Of a stretch of DNA of 64,000 bases, positions 1 to 10,966 are shown piece after piece. The DNA is from Vulcanibacillus modesticaldus. GTDB taxonomy: Bacteria > Bacillota > Bacilli > Tepidibacillales > Tepidibacillaceae. A program made the translations under genes and the position numbers. Under the pieces are notes generated by a model. That model saw nothing but the letters and a program-made list of their open reading frames with translations, was not told where the DNA came from and did no database searches. Location: the NCBI RefSeq assembly GCF_001730235.1, contig NZ_MIJF01000001.1:97987-161986 (forward strand), in the 5' to 3' direction. Position 1 is the first letter of the stretch, and each line of letters starts with the position of its first letter.

Positions 1-726
<726 letters not shown>

Positions 727-729
727 TTT

Positions 730-1287
730 ATGACTCAATCAATTATCCAAAATACTAAAGACAGAATGGAAAAGGCAATTGCTTCTTTAAAGAAAGAATT
801 AGCAAGCATTAGGGCTGGAAGAGCTAACCCTGCTATCTTAGACAGAGTACAGGTTGATTATTATGGTACTGCTACACCCTTGAATCAGATGGCCAATATT
901 TCTACATTAGATGCCCGCACACTATTAATCCAACCTTGGGATAAAACAGTTTTAAATGAAATAGAAAAGGCGATTTTAAAATCTGACTTAGGACTTACTC
1001 CAGCTAATGATGGAACCGTGATTCGAATTAGTATTCCACCTTTAACAGAAGAGCGGAGAAAAGAATTGGTTAAACTTGCAAAAAAAACCGGTGAAGAAAG
1101 TAAGGTAGCTATTCGTAATATTCGGCGAGATGCCAATGATGAGCTTAAAAAACTTGAAAAAGCTGGAGATATTTCTGAGGATGAAGCTCGTCGTACGCAG
1201 GATGAGATTCAAAAAACCACCGATAAATATATTGATGAAGTTGATAAACTAGTTAGTACTAAAGAAAAAGAAATACTTGAAGTATAA
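730..1287 (+). CDS. frr: Ribosome recycling factor
   Basis: RRF acts with EF-G to split post-termination 70S ribosomes. The 185-residue protein has the typical alternating helix pattern, with conserved stretches such as [15 protein letters not shown] near residues 26-40 and the C-terminal charged helix with KYIDEVDKL. The ATG is three bases downstream of the pyrH stop, and a GGAGGGGAATG tract within the end of pyrH supplies the SD. A short G/C hairpin follows the stop. pyrH-frr-uppS is the conserved order in Bacillales. Confidence 0.97.
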   Translation: MTQSIIQNTKDRMEKAIASLKKELASIRAGRANPAILDRVQVDYYGTATPLNQMANISTLDARTLLIQPWDKTVLNEIEKAILKSDLGLTPANDGTVIRISIPPLTEERRKELVKLAKKTGEESKVAIRNIRRDANDELKKLEKAGDISEDEARRTQDEIQKTTDKYIDEVDKLVSTKEKEILEV

Positions 1288-1291
1288 TTAA

Positions 1292-1322
1292 TTCCCCCCT
1301 CGTTAATGGGGGGATTATTTTA
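1292..1322 (+). terminator. Hairpin after frr
   Basis: Six C residues (1294-1299) pair with six G residues (1308-1313) around a TCGTTAAT loop, followed by ATTATTTTA. The T tract is imperfect, so this may be only a partial terminator that lets transcription continue into uppS 30 bases later. Confidence 0.6.
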
Positions 1323-1350
1323 CAGATGAATTTGAGATGGAGGCATTTTT

Positions 1351-2127
1351 ATGCTACAGGGGATTTTTTCAAAATATAAAGAAAAACGAGTGGAAAAAAT
1401 AGCAATTAGTGATATCGATTTATCCAATGTTCCTAAGCATGTGGCTATCATCATGGATGGTAATGGTCGATGGGCAAAAAATAGAGGTTTACCAAGGGTT
1501 GCCGGCCACAAGGCCGGAGTGCAAACTATTAAAAAAATCGCAAATATAGCTAGTAACATTGGAATTGAAGTATTAACCCTATTTGCTTTTTCTACAGAGA
1601 ATTGGAAAAGACCTGAAAAGGAAGTTAAGTTTTTAATGGAGTTACCTCAGCAATTTCTTCTAGATTATATGGAAGAATTGATGGAAAAAAATGTACAAGT
1701 TAAACTAATGGGCTTTGATAAACAATTACCCGATAATACCTTAAACGCTGTGAGAGAAGCTGAAGAACGCACAAAAAATAATACAGGTTTGATTCTTAAT
1801 TTTGCATTGAATTATGGAAGTCGAGCGGAAATAGTAAATGCAACCAAAAATATCTTGAATGATGTGATAAACGGTAAGCTTGAACAAGATGAAATTAATG
1901 AAACTACTTTTAATAACTATTTATTGACCAAAGATTACCCAGAACCAGATTTATTAATAAGAACTAGTGGTGAGCAAAGAATTAGTAATTTTCTTCTGTG
2001 GCAACTTGCATACTCTGAATTGTGGTTTACCCCTGTATATTGGCCAGATTTTAACGAACAATTATTTTTGATGGCGATTTATGATTACCAAAAGAGAGGT
2101 AGAAGATTTGGGGGATTAGAAGAATAA
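1351..2127 (+). CDS. uppS: Undecaprenyl diphosphate synthase (isoprenyl transferase)
   Basis: Cis-prenyltransferase; it extends farnesyl diphosphate with isopentenyl units to the C55 lipid carrier for peptidoglycan and teichoic acid. The catalytic-Asp motif HVAIIMDGNGRWAKN is at about residues 29-43 and the C-terminal diphosphate-binding region is RTSGEQRISNFLLWQ. At 258 residues it is of normal length. A GGAGG at 1338-1342 fixes the ATG. cdsA follows after 12 bases. Two isoprenoid-pathway genes, dxr and ispG, lie just downstream, so precursor and lipid-carrier synthesis are clustered. Confidence 0.96.
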   Translation: MLQGIFSKYKEKRVEKIAISDIDLSNVPKHVAIIMDGNGRWAKNRGLPRVAGHKAGVQTIKKIANIASNIGIEVLTLFAFSTENWKRPEKEVKFLMELPQQFLLDYMEELMEKNVQVKLMGFDKQLPDNTLNAVREAEERTKNNTGLILNFALNYGSRAEIVNATKNILNDVINGKLEQDEINETTFNNYLLTKDYPEPDLLIRTSGEQRISNFLLWQLAYSELWFTPVYWPDFNEQLFLMAIYDYQKRGRRFGGLEE

Positions 2128-2139
2128 AGGAGAGTATTT

Positions 2140-2931
2140 ATGAAACAGAGAATTATAACTGGACTAGTAGGTGCTGTTGGCTTTTTATATGTTGTAAAAT
2201 TAGGAGGAATTCCTTACTCATTGCTAGTTATTCTACTAGCGATCTTAGCCTATTTTGAATATTTGAAGATGAGTAGTACTAAAATTTATTCTATCGAAGG
2301 TTTGATTGGTTTAGGTACTGCTTTATCGATAATAATCTCACATAATAAACTATTTACATTTTTTCTTGATATTGATGAAGTATATATAATGTTGAGTGCC
2401 TTGTTTCTTTATCTAGTGATTGTCGTTACTAAAAAGAATAAAATTACCTTTGATAAGGTCGGATTTTATCTTTTAGGTGCTATGTATATTGGATTTGGTT
2501 TTTCTTATATGCTAGAAACGAGATTCTTGAATAATGGCTTAGCCCTAACGTTATTCATTCTTTTCTTAACGTGGGCGTCTGATACCGGAGCATATTTTTC
2601 AGGAAAATACTTCGGTAAAAACAAATTATGGCCAGAAATTAGCCCAAAGAAAACGATCGAAGGTTCAATTGGTGCTATAGTATCGACAATTTTAGTTGGT
2701 TTATTTTTAAATGTTCTTCTTGAGATAAACGATGATATTTTACAGCTCATCTGGTTTGGAATTTTAATATCTATAGTAGGGCAGTTTGGTGATTTAGTGG
2801 AGTCAGCTTTAAAAAGGTCAAAGGATGTTAAAGACTCAGGTTCTATATTACCAGGACATGGAGGGATATTAGATCGTTTTGATAGTCTAATCTTTATATT
2901 TCTAGTACTACATCTATTTCGTATTATATAA
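2140..2931 (+). CDS. cdsA: Phosphatidate cytidylyltransferase
   Basis: Integral membrane enzyme making CDP-diacylglycerol from phosphatidate and CTP, the branch point of phospholipid synthesis; its product is the substrate of PgsA, encoded later in this window. It has several hydrophobic segments and, near the C-terminus, the family signature SALKRSKDVKDSGSILPGH followed by GGILDRFDS. Length 263 residues, normal. An AAGGAGAG sequence precedes the ATG. It lies between uppS and dxr as in B. subtilis. Confidence 0.95.
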   Translation: MKQRIITGLVGAVGFLYVVKLGGIPYSLLVILLAILAYFEYLKMSSTKIYSIEGLIGLGTALSIIISHNKLFTFFLDIDEVYIMLSALFLYLVIVVTKKNKITFDKVGFYLLGAMYIGFGFSYMLETRFLNNGLALTLFILFLTWASDTGAYFSGKYFGKNKLWPEISPKKTIEGSIGAIVSTILVGLFLNVLLEINDDILQLIWFGILISIVGQFGDLVESALKRSKDVKDSGSILPGHGGILDRFDSLIFIFLVLHLFRII

Positions 2932-2952
2932 TAAGTCTGAGGTGGAGCAAGC

Positions 2953-4110
2953 ATGAAAAACATAGCTATACTAGGATCTACAGGTTCGATCGGAACACAA
3001 ACACTTGAAGTAATCAAAGCCCACCCTAAACAATTTCGCGTGATTGGATTATCAGGTGGAACCAATCTTACTTTGTTACGGGAACAAATTAAGCTTTTTT
3101 CACCTAAAATAGTTTCAGTTAAATCAAAGTTGATTGCTGACAAGTTAAAAGCTGATGTTCCTGCTAATATTAAAATTGTTTATGGTGAAGAAGGTCTGAT
3201 AGAAGTTGCTACATTTGATGAAGTAGATTTTGTTGTTTCCGCAGTAGTTGGAAGTATTGGCTTAAAACCAACAATAAAAGCTATCGAAGTTGGTAAGCAA
3301 ATTGGGCTAGCGAATAAAGAAACATTGGTATCTGGTGGACATATTGTGATGGAATTAGCCAAAAAACACCAAGTGTCAATAATTCCGATTGATAGTGAAC
3401 ACTCAGCAATCTATCAGAGTTTAAATGGTGAAAATATAAAGCAGGTAAAGAGAATTATATTAACCGCTTCAGGAGGAACTTTTAGGGATAAAACAAGAGA
3501 AGAACTACGGAATGTAACCATTGAAGATGCTTTAAAACATCCTAACTGGTCTATGGGTGCTAAAATTACTATTGATTCAGCAACTATGATGAATAAAGGC
3601 TTGGAGATCATCGAAGCACATTGGTTATTTAATCTGCCTTTTGAGAAAATCGACGTCTTAATTCATCCAGAAAGTATTATTCATTCTATGGTAGAGTTTC
3701 AAGATTTAGCAATTATTGCCCAATTAGGAACGCCGGATATGAAAGTACCAATCCAATATGCATTATCATACCCGGACCGAATAGAATTAAATAGTAAGCC
3801 ATTAGATTTAACAGAAGTCGGAACATTAAATTTTAGAAAACCAGATTATGAAAGGTTTCCTAGTTTAAAAATGGCTTATCAAAGTGGAAAAATAGGCGGG
3901 ACAATGCCTACGGTGTTAAATGCGGCTAATGAAGCTGTAGTCGAAGCTTTTTTACAGAGCAGAGTTCCTTTTATTGAAATAGAAAGTTTAATCCATAATG
4001 TACTGGATCAACATAATAGTATTATAAATCCTTCATTAGAAGAAATAATAGCAGCAGATCTTTGGGCAAGAAATGCCGTTAAGGATTTGATTATAAATAA
4101 AGGATGGTGA
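2953..4110 (+). CDS. dxr: 1-deoxy-D-xylulose 5-phosphate reductoisomerase
   Basis: Second enzyme of the MEP isoprenoid pathway; it converts DXP to MEP with NADPH and a divalent metal. The N-terminal Rossmann motif GSTGSIG is at residues 8-14. The metal and substrate loop is [13 protein letters not shown], and a conserved ASGGTFRDK and [11 protein letters not shown] follow. 385 residues is normal. The TGA overlaps the likely rseP ATG (TGATG), so the pair is translationally coupled. ispG, another MEP enzyme, lies one gene further. Confidence 0.96.
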   Translation: MKNIAILGSTGSIGTQTLEVIKAHPKQFRVIGLSGGTNLTLLREQIKLFSPKIVSVKSKLIADKLKADVPANIKIVYGEEGLIEVATFDEVDFVVSAVVGSIGLKPTIKAIEVGKQIGLANKETLVSGGHIVMELAKKHQVSIIPIDSEHSAIYQSLNGENIKQVKRIILTASGGTFRDKTREELRNVTIEDALKHPNWSMGAKITIDSATMMNKGLEIIEAHWLFNLPFEKIDVLIHPESIIHSMVEFQDLAIIAQLGTPDMKVPIQYALSYPDRIELNSKPLDLTEVGTLNFRKPDYERFPSLKMAYQSGKIGGTMPTVLNAANEAVVEAFLQSRVPFIEIESLIHNVLDQHNSIINPSLEEIIAADLWARNAVKDLIINKGW

Positions 4111-5363
4111 TGAAATTGAATTTGATCTTGATTTCTGAGATTGTGCTCGCTTTTGTGGCGATAATGTTTGTTCATGAATTGGGACATTTCATTTTTGCAA
4201 AAAAAGCAGGTATTTTAGTGCGGGAGTTTTCTTTGGGTTTAGGACCAAAGTTATTTACCATAAAAAAGGGCGAAACATACTATTCACTGAGAATTTTACC
4301 CTTTGGAGCATATGTTAAGATGGCGGGGGAAGATCCAGAAATTAATGATTTTAATCCAGGACAGAAGGTTGGGGTAAAAACCAATTCTAAAGGTGAAGTC
4401 ACAGATATTTATATCGATACAACTATGGAAAAGGAGATCAAGGTAGATCAAATTGATCTGGAACGAGAATTATATATTAAAGGTATCGATGAGAAAGAGA
4501 ATATTGTAACTTATCCCATTTCATCAGAAGCCTTTTTACATCATGACGGTAAGAAAACTCAAATTGCCCCATGGGATCGACAATTTGGCTCAAAATCGAT
4601 TATCGACCGCTTTATGACTATTATAGCAGGTCCATTGTTTAATATATTATTCACTTTAATAGTTATTTTTTCAATTGCTATGATGGTTGGGGTACCTACC
4701 GACCAGATTATGATTACTAACATTGTTGAGGATTCACCTGCTGAATTAGCCGGCTTACAAGAAGGCGATATAATCTTGGGAGTAAATGATATTATCTTTG
4801 ATTCATCTGAAGACATTGTAAAGATGATTCAAAAATCACCTGGGGTCGAAATTAATTTATTAATTGAGAGAGATGGAAAACAGTTAGTAAAGCAGATTAC
4901 ACCAAAGGCAGATGAGAATGGTATTGGTAAGATTGGGGTAGGTTTATCTCCAGTGCAAAAGAAAGCCACGATTATCGAAGCAGCTTCTTCAGCAGTTAAA
5001 CAGACTACTGGACTAGCAGTTGTAACCATCGAAAGTTTTAGAATGTTGTTTACTGGAAATGTAGGGATTGATGATATAGCTGGGCCTGTAGGGATAATAG
5101 AAGTTACTAGTGCTTACGCCAAAAAAGGATTATTAACATTGATGAATTGGACAGCTGTTCTAAGTTTATATATAGGTATTTTTAATTTGATACCAATACC
5201 TGCATTGGATGGTAGTAGATTGTTGTTTTTATCTATTGAAGCCCTGAGGGGAAAACCAATTGACCCACAAAAAGAAAGTATGGTACATTTAATTGGCTTT
5301 GCATTTTTAATGCTAATAATGATTTTGGTAACAATCAATGATGTATCGAAATTATTCAGTTAA
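4110..5363 (+). CDS. rseP: Site-2 intramembrane metalloprotease RseP/RasP
   Basis: M50 membrane zinc protease that cuts transmembrane substrates such as anti-sigma factors and signal-peptide remnants. The zinc motif HELGH lies in the first membrane segment (about residues 22-26), a PDZ domain covers about 190-270, and the third ligand motif NLIPIPALDGSRLL lies in the C-terminal membrane region. An in-frame ATG occurs at 4104, but AAAGGA at 4099-4104 gives correct spacing only to the ATG at 4110, which also overlaps the dxr stop. The product is then 417 residues. B. subtilis has proS downstream; here it is ispG. Confidence 0.94.
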   Translation: MKLNLILISEIVLAFVAIMFVHELGHFIFAKKAGILVREFSLGLGPKLFTIKKGETYYSLRILPFGAYVKMAGEDPEINDFNPGQKVGVKTNSKGEVTDIYIDTTMEKEIKVDQIDLERELYIKGIDEKENIVTYPISSEAFLHHDGKKTQIAPWDRQFGSKSIIDRFMTIIAGPLFNILFTLIVIFSIAMMVGVPTDQIMITNIVEDSPAELAGLQEGDIILGVNDIIFDSSEDIVKMIQKSPGVEINLLIERDGKQLVKQITPKADENGIGKIGVGLSPVQKKATIIEAASSAVKQTTGLAVVTIESFRMLFTGNVGIDDIAGPVGIIEVTSAYAKKGLLTLMNWTAVLSLYIGIFNLIPIPALDGSRLLFLSIEALRGKPIDPQKESMVHLIGFAFLMLIMILVTINDVSKLFS

Positions 5364-5383
5364 TAGACTAGGAAGGTGCTACC

Positions 5384-6466
5384 ATGAATAGACGAGAGGA
5401 GACACGTCCAGTATTTGTTGGAAATGTTCAGATCGGGGGACAACAAGATGTCGTAATTCAATCGATGACTTCAACGGATACTAAGAATATTGACGCTACT
5501 GTTTCTCAAATAGAAAAATTAGCTGAGGTTGGCTGCCAAATTGTTCGCCTAGCTGTAATGGATGAAGAGGCTGCAAGAGCTATTAAAGAAATTAAAAAAC
5601 GCTCCCCTCTTCCCTTAGTAGCAGATATCCATTTTGATTATAAATTAGCTCTAATCGCTTTAGAGAGTGGTATAGATAAGATAAGAATTAATCCAGGAAA
5701 CATTGGTTCTATTGATAAGGTTAAGAAGGTTGTAGAAGCTTGTAGGGAAAGAAATGTCCCAATACGAATCGGGGTTAATTCTGGATCGATAGAGAAAGAC
5801 ATTCTGAAAAAATACGGACATCCAACGGCTGAAGGCTTAGTTGAATCAGCGATAAAACACGTGGAAATCTTAGAACAATTTGATTTTTATGATATTGTTG
5901 TTTCTCTAAAAGCTTCTAGTGTTCCAATGATGGTTAAAGCATATCACTTAATGGCATCTAAACGTAATTACCCACTCCATGTAGGTGTAACTGAAGCAGG
6001 AACTTATTTTTCTGGCAGTATTAAGTCAGCTGTTGGAATAGGTTCTGTCTTATCTAGTGGAGTAGGAGATACCATTCGGGTATCTTTAACAGGAGATCCA
6101 GTTGAAGAAATTAAGGTTGCAAAAGAGATCTTAAAAAGTTTAGAGATTAGGATAAATGAACCACAAATTATCTCTTGCCCAACCTGTGGGAGGACACAAA
6201 TTGATCTAGTTGAATTAGCCAACAAAGTTGAACATATGTTGCAAAAAATTGACCAACCACTTAAAGTAGCAGTTATGGGATGTGCGGTTAATGGTCCAGG
6301 AGAGGCTAAAGAAGCTGATGTTGGTGTTGCTGGTGGTAATGGTGAAGGGTTAATCTTTAGAAATGGAAAGATTGTAAGAAAAATCAAAGAAGAAAACCTA
6401 TATGAAGAACTTTTAAAAGAGATTGAAGATATTATCGGTAAAAAGTTAGTAGGACTTATGGATTGA
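5384..6466 (+). CDS. ispG: 4-hydroxy-3-methylbut-2-enyl diphosphate synthase
   Basis: MEP-pathway [4Fe-4S] enzyme; it reduces ME-cPP to HMBPP with electrons from ferredoxin or flavodoxin. The cluster cysteines are visible in [13 protein letters not shown] and in [16 protein letters not shown] near the C-terminus. The N-terminal TIM-barrel segment carries [10 protein letters not shown]. Length 360 residues, normal for the short bacterial form. GGAAGGTG precedes the ATG. It occupies the place between rseP and polC where many Bacillus genomes carry proS; whether proS was lost or moved cannot be told from this window. Confidence 0.95.
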   Translation: MNRREETRPVFVGNVQIGGQQDVVIQSMTSTDTKNIDATVSQIEKLAEVGCQIVRLAVMDEEAARAIKEIKKRSPLPLVADIHFDYKLALIALESGIDKIRINPGNIGSIDKVKKVVEACRERNVPIRIGVNSGSIEKDILKKYGHPTAEGLVESAIKHVEILEQFDFYDIVVSLKASSVPMMVKAYHLMASKRNYPLHVGVTEAGTYFSGSIKSAVGIGSVLSSGVGDTIRVSLTGDPVEEIKVAKEILKSLEIRINEPQIISCPTCGRTQIDLVELANKVEHMLQKIDQPLKVAVMGCAVNGPGEAKEADVGVAGGNGEGLIFRNGKIVRKIKEENLYEELLKEIEDIIGKKLVGLMD

Positions 6467-6504
6467 TCTTTATGTTGTACTAATATATGTAAAAGGGGAT
6501 ATTT

Positions 6505-9500
6505 ATGGGGGACTTAAATAAGAAAAAAGAATATTTTAATATTCTTATGAAACAAGCAAATATACCAGATGAACTTGTGAAAAAATATTTTTCTGATGCA
6601 GCAATCGAAAAGGTAGAGCTTAGTCATAAGAATAACGAATGGACATTTCACCTTATATTCCCAAACTTGACACCTCGTGAAATATTCAAACAGGTTACAG
6701 ATGCGGTTCGAAAAAATTTAGCGCATCTTGCCAATATCAAATTTGTTGTGCGTTTTCAAGCGGTTCATATTGTTGATGTTGTTAGGGAGTACTGGTTGAG
6801 TATAATCGAACAGTTTCAAACGATGCCAAGTATATATATGGTGTTAAAACAGGCCAAATGGGAACTAGACAATAAGCAAATGACGATATATGTTCCCAAT
6901 TCTGGTGTTAAAAGTTTCCTTGAGAAAAAAAACATTCATCAAATGATAAAGAACTCTTTAGCAAATTGGAGTCAAGAAATCATAAATATCAGTTTCTCAT
7001 TGTATGAATCTGACGAATCTTTAATTAAATTTAAGGAAGAATTAGAACAAGAAGATTTGCAGTTTGCGATGGAAGCCATCGTGAAAAGTCAGGATAAAAA
7101 GGAAGAAGCTGATGAAAATAATTCATTTGTAGATACAACTGTTAAATATGGCAAACTGATTAAAGAGCAACCGAATCCAATAAAGGAAATCATTGAAGAT
7201 GCCGATGGGGTTGTGATTCAAGGAAGTGTCTTTTTATTTGAAATCAGAGAATTGAAAAATGGTAATCACTTAGCAATATTTAATCTTACTGATTATACTG
7301 ATTCCATTCAAGTCAAGACATTTATTTGGGATACGAAAAAAGTTCTACCAGTTATCAATACGATAAAGAATGGTATGTGGTTAAAGGTTAAAGGTAGAAT
7401 CCAATATGATAGTTTTTCAAAAGAACTAGTTATGATGGCAAGTGACATTGTACAAGTTGAACCTAAAGCTCGAGAAGATTTAGCTAAAGAAAAAAGGGTG
7501 GAACTACATCTTCACACTAATATGAGTGCAATGGATGGGGTTACATCAATTAAAAAATATATCGAACAAGCAAGCAAATGGGGACACAAAGCGGTTGCAA
7601 TAACAGACCATGGAGTAGTTCAAGCATTTCCAGATGCTTATGAAGCGGGATTAAAGCATGGAGTGAAAGTTATCTATGGTTTAGAAGCAAATGTAGTTGA
7701 TGATGGTGTACCAATTGTATATAACGACCAATCTAGAAAATTGATAGATGAGACCTTTGTGGTATTTGATACAGAAACTACTGGGTTGTCAGCGGTTTTT
7801 AATACAATTATTGAAATAGGCGCGGTTAAAATCAAAAATGGTAAGGTTATCGATCGGTTTGAAACGTTTGTTGACCCGCAAGAGCCAATTTCTCCAAAAA
7901 TTACTGAGATAACTGGAATAACCGATGATATGGTTAAAGGTGCTCCTTTACTTGATGAAGCGTTACCTAGGTTTAGAGATTTTATTGGTGATGCGATTTT
8001 GGTGGTCCATAATGCTAGATTTGATATTGGCTTCCTTAACATTGGATTTAAAAAGATAGGAGCAAAAGAATTAAATAATCCAGTAATTGATACAGTTGAG
8101 TTAGCTAGACTATTGTATCCCAAGATGAAAAACTATAAACTTAACACCCTTTGTAAGCATTTTAAGATCGAATTGGTTAATCACCATCGTGCCTTAAACG
8201 ACGCAGAAGCGACAGGATATCTTTTGTGGAAAATGGTTCAAGATTTACAGGAGAAAGAGATTGAGGATTTAATCGAAATCAATAAACACGTAGGAAAAGG
8301 AGACTATTCTAAACTTCGTCCATTTCATCTTACAATCTTGGTAAAAAATCAAGTTGGTTTAAAAAATCTGTATAAAATAGTTTCCAAATCCCATATTGAG
8401 TATTTTTATCGAAATCCAAGAATACCAAAAAGTGTATTAAACCAGTATCGTGACGGACTTCTCTTTGGGACAGCCTGCGATCAGGGAGAATTGTTTGATG
8501 CAATGTTTAGTAAAACTCCAGAAGAAATCGAAGAAATAGCAAAATTTTATGATTATTTAGAGATTCAACCACTTAGGAATTATAATCATATATTAAAAAA
8601 TGGTATTATCCAAAGTGAAGATGATATTATCGATATTCATATGAGAATAATAGATTTGGGTGAAAAGTTAAACATTCCTGTAGTAGCAACTGGAGATGTT
8701 CATCATTTAAATGAATCTGATGCAATTAATAGAAAAATCCTAGTTTATAATCAAATAGGAGGTTTTAGGTATCATCACCCTAACGATTTGAATTCGGTTT
8801 ATTTTTATACTACTGATGAGATGCTCAAAGCTTTTTCCTATCTAGATGAACAAACCGCTAAGAAAATCGTTATCGAAAATCCTAACAAAATTATTGAAGA
8901 AATAGAGTCTTTAAAACCGTTCCCAGATGACTTGTTTACCCCAGTTATTGAAGGGGCTGACGAGGAAATCAGAAATATGAGTTATAGAACAGCTAAAGAA
9001 ATTTATGGGGAACCGTTGCCAGAAATTGTTGAAAAACGCTTAGAAAAAGAGTTAAACAGTATCATAAATCATGGTTTTTCCGTTATTTATTTAATCTCAC
9101 ATAAACTTGTTAATAAATCATTAAAGGATGGCTATTTGGTAGGTTCGAGGGGTTCTGTTGGTTCGTCTTTTGTGGCGACGATGACAAAAATTACAGAAGT
9201 TAACCCACTACCTCCCCATTACGTTTGCCCAAAATGCAAACATAGTGAATTTATTCTCGATGGTTCTTACGGTTCTGGGTATGATTTACCAGATAAGGAT
9301 TGTCCTAATTGTCAGCTAAAAATGCGTAAAGATGGACAGGATATCCCATTTGAAACATTCATGGGATTTAAGGGGGATAAAGTACCTGATATCGATTTAA
9401 ACTTTTCAGGAGAATATCAGCCAGTAGTTCACAAATATACCGAGGAATTATTTGGTTCAGATTATGTATTTCGTGCTGGTACCATATCAACTGTAGCAGA

Positions 9501-10812
9501 AAAAACCGCTTATGGTTATGTGAAAAAATACGTTGAAGAAAATAATCTTAATTTGCGTAATGCGGAGATAAGTAGATTATCTGAAGGTTGTACGGGAATA
9601 AAAAGAACCACTGGACAACATCCAGGGGGATTAATGGTAATTCCTCAGTACAAAGAGGTATATGACTTTACTCCGATTCAAAGACCAGCAGATGATATGT
9701 CATCGAGTACGATAACCACTCATTTTGATTATCATGCTATAAGTGGTAGGTTGTTAAAACTGGATATATTGGGGCACGATGATCCAACAGCTATCCGTAT
9801 GCTTCAAGATTTGACAGGAATTGATCCTAAGTCTGTTCCTATCGATGACCCCAACGTCTATGAGATTTTTAGAAATACTAAACCACTTGGAGTAACTCCA
9901 GAACAAATAAGGACTAAGACTGGGGCCTTAGGAATACCGGAATTTGGCACAAAATTTGTTAGACAAATGCTTGAAGATACTGAACCGACAACATTTGCTG
10001 AATTGGTGCGTATATCTGGGTTATCTCATGGTACTGACGTTTGGCTAAATAATGCCCAAGACTTAATAAAAGAGGGTAAAGCTGTTTTGGCAGAAGTAAT
10101 CTCTACCCGCGACGATATTATGGTGTATTTGATTCAAAAAGGTTTAGATCCCTCATTAGCTTTTAAGATAATGGAAAAGGTGCGAAAGGGTAAAGGATTA
10201 CAGCCAGAAGATATAGAAGAAATGAAAAAACATGATGTTCCTGATTGGTATATTAATTCTTGTCAAAAAATCAAGTATATGTTCCCAAAAGCACATGCAG
10301 TTGCCTATGTTTTAATGGCGATTCGAATTGCTTATTTCAAAGTGTATTATCCAATTCAATATTATGCCACCTATTTTACCGTACGTGCAGATGAATTCGA
10401 CGTCAAGGTGATGAAAGCTGGTTCAAAGGCAATAAATGAGAAGATTGATGAAATAATTGAAAAGGGAATTAACGCTTCACCAAAGGAAAAGGGATTATTA
10501 ACCGCTTTAGAAATCGCCTTAGAAATGGTAGAAAGAGGATTTAGTTTTGCAAATATTGATTTGAATAAGTCCGACGCGACAAAATTTCTCATTGCTGATG
10601 ATAATAAAACATTGATTCCTCCTTTTTCTTCAATATCTGGAATCGGTATAAATGCAGCGAAAAATATTGTGAAAGCAAGGGAAGAAGGGGAGTTTTTATC
10701 GATTGAAGACATGCAATTAAGAGCAAAAGCTTCAAAGACTGTCATAGAAATGTTAGAGGAACATGGGGCATTGAAAGATTTACCAAATACAAATCAACTA
10801 TCACTTTTTTAA
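6505..10812 (+). CDS. polC: DNA polymerase III alpha subunit, Gram-positive PolC
   Basis: Replicative DNA polymerase with built-in proofreading. Domains in order: N-terminal domain to about residue 230; OB fold about 235-325; PHP domain starting at VELHLHTNMSAMDG (about 331); inserted DEDDh 3'-5' exonuclease from FVVFDTETTGL (about 417) to HHRALNDAEATGY (about 555-567); second part of PHP; zinc-binding CPKC and CPNC at about 905-935; and the polymerase active site PDIDLNFSGEY near 960. The protein ends in QLSLF, a beta-clamp-binding motif. At 1435 residues it is full length and intact. AAAGGGG precedes the ATG. The zinc module and exonuclease insertion separate PolC from DnaE. Confidence 0.98.
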   Translation: MGDLNKKKEYFNILMKQANIPDELVKKYFSDAAIEKVELSHKNNEWTFHLIFPNLTPREIFKQVTDAVRKNLAHLANIKFVVRFQAVHIVDVVREYWLSIIEQFQTMPSIYMVLKQAKWELDNKQMTIYVPNSGVKSFLEKKNIHQMIKNSLANWSQEIINISFSLYESDESLIKFKEELEQEDLQFAMEAIVKSQDKKEEADENNSFVDTTVKYGKLIKEQPNPIKEIIEDADGVVIQGSVFLFEIRELKNGNHLAIFNLTDYTDSIQVKTFIWDTKKVLPVINTIKNGMWLKVKGRIQYDSFSKELVMMASDIVQVEPKAREDLAKEKRVELHLHTNMSAMDGVTSIKKYIEQASKWGHKAVAITDHGVVQAFPDAYEAGLKHGVKVIYGLEANVVDDGVPIVYNDQSRKLIDETFVVFDTETTGLSAVFNTIIEIGAVKIKNGKVIDRFETFVDPQEPISPKITEITGITDDMVKGAPLLDEALPRFRDFIGDAILVVHNARFDIGFLNIGFKKIGAKELNNPVIDTVELARLLYPKMKNYKLNTLCKHFKIELVNHHRALNDAEATGYLLWKMVQDLQEKEIEDLIEINKHVGKGDYSKLRPFHLTILVKNQVGLKNLYKIVSKSHIEYFYRNPRIPKSVLNQYRDGLLFGTACDQGELFDAMFSKTPEEIEEIAKFYDYLEIQPLRNYNHILKNGIIQSEDDIIDIHMRIIDLGEKLNIPVVATGDVHHLNESDAINRKILVYNQIGGFRYHHPNDLNSVYFYTTDEMLKAFSYLDEQTAKKIVIENPNKIIEEIESLKPFPDDLFTPVIEGADEEIRNMSYRTAKEIYGEPLPEIVEKRLEKELNSIINHGFSVIYLISHKLVNKSLKDGYLVGSRGSVGSSFVATMTKITEVNPLPPHYVCPKCKHSEFILDGSYGSGYDLPDKDCPNCQLKMRKDGQDIPFETFMGFKGDKVPDIDLNFSGEYQPVVHKYTEELFGSDYVFRAGTISTVAEKTAYGYVKKYVEENNLNLRNAEISRLSEGCTGIKRTTGQHPGGLMVIPQYKEVYDFTPIQRPADDMSSSTITTHFDYHAISGRLLKLDILGHDDPTAIRMLQDLTGIDPKSVPIDDPNVYEIFRNTKPLGVTPEQIRTKTGALGIPEFGTKFVRQMLEDTEPTTFAELVRISGLSHGTDVWLNNAQDLIKEGKAVLAEVISTRDDIMVYLIQKGLDPSLAFKIMEKVRKGKGLQPEDIEEMKKHDVPDWYINSCQKIKYMFPKAHAVAYVLMAIRIAYFKVYYPIQYYATYFTVRADEFDVKVMKAGSKAINEKIDEIIEKGINASPKEKGLLTALEIALEMVERGFSFANIDLNKSDATKFLIADDNKTLIPPFSSISGIGINAAKNIVKAREEGEFLSIEDMQLRAKASKTVIEMLEEHGALKDLPNTNQLSLF

Positions 10813-10819
10813 TAGGACA

Positions 10820-10849
10820 TTGATTAGGAAGATTGTGTTATGATATAAT
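10820..10849 (+). promoter_or_regulatory. Candidate sigma-A promoter for the rimP operon
   Basis: TTGATT (10820-10825) and TATAAT (10844-10849) with an 18-base spacer, just after the polC stop. It would start a transcript about 110 bases upstream of rimP, with the 10884-10905 hairpin in its leader. Confidence 0.65.
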
Positions 10850-10883
10850 CTTTTTGGTAATACTATTTATAGGCGTTAAGATT

Positions 10884-10905
10884 AAGAGTGGGGAAACCCA
10901 CTCTT
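10884..10905 (+). promoter_or_regulatory. Perfect 9-bp hairpin with GAAA tetraloop in the rimP leader
   Basis: AAGAGTGGG (10884-10892), GAAA loop, CCCACTCTT (10897-10905). A GNRA loop on a perfect stem is very stable. The following ACATTTATGTTTG is only moderately T-rich, so it could be a weak attenuator or an RNA-stabilising or protein-binding element rather than a full terminator. It is 61 bases upstream of the rimP start. Confidence 0.6.
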
Positions 10906-10966
10906 ACATTTATGTTTGTGAAAAAAAAATTACAATAAATAATATGGAGCAAAGGAGGATAAGTAT

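Noticed and set aside
2505..3143. 212-residue minus-strand open frame across cdsA and dxr
   Set aside because: It is antisense to two conserved genes, has no SD and no recognisable protein pattern.
7674..8123. 149-residue minus-strand open frame within polC
   Set aside because: Antisense shadow of a conserved exonuclease region.
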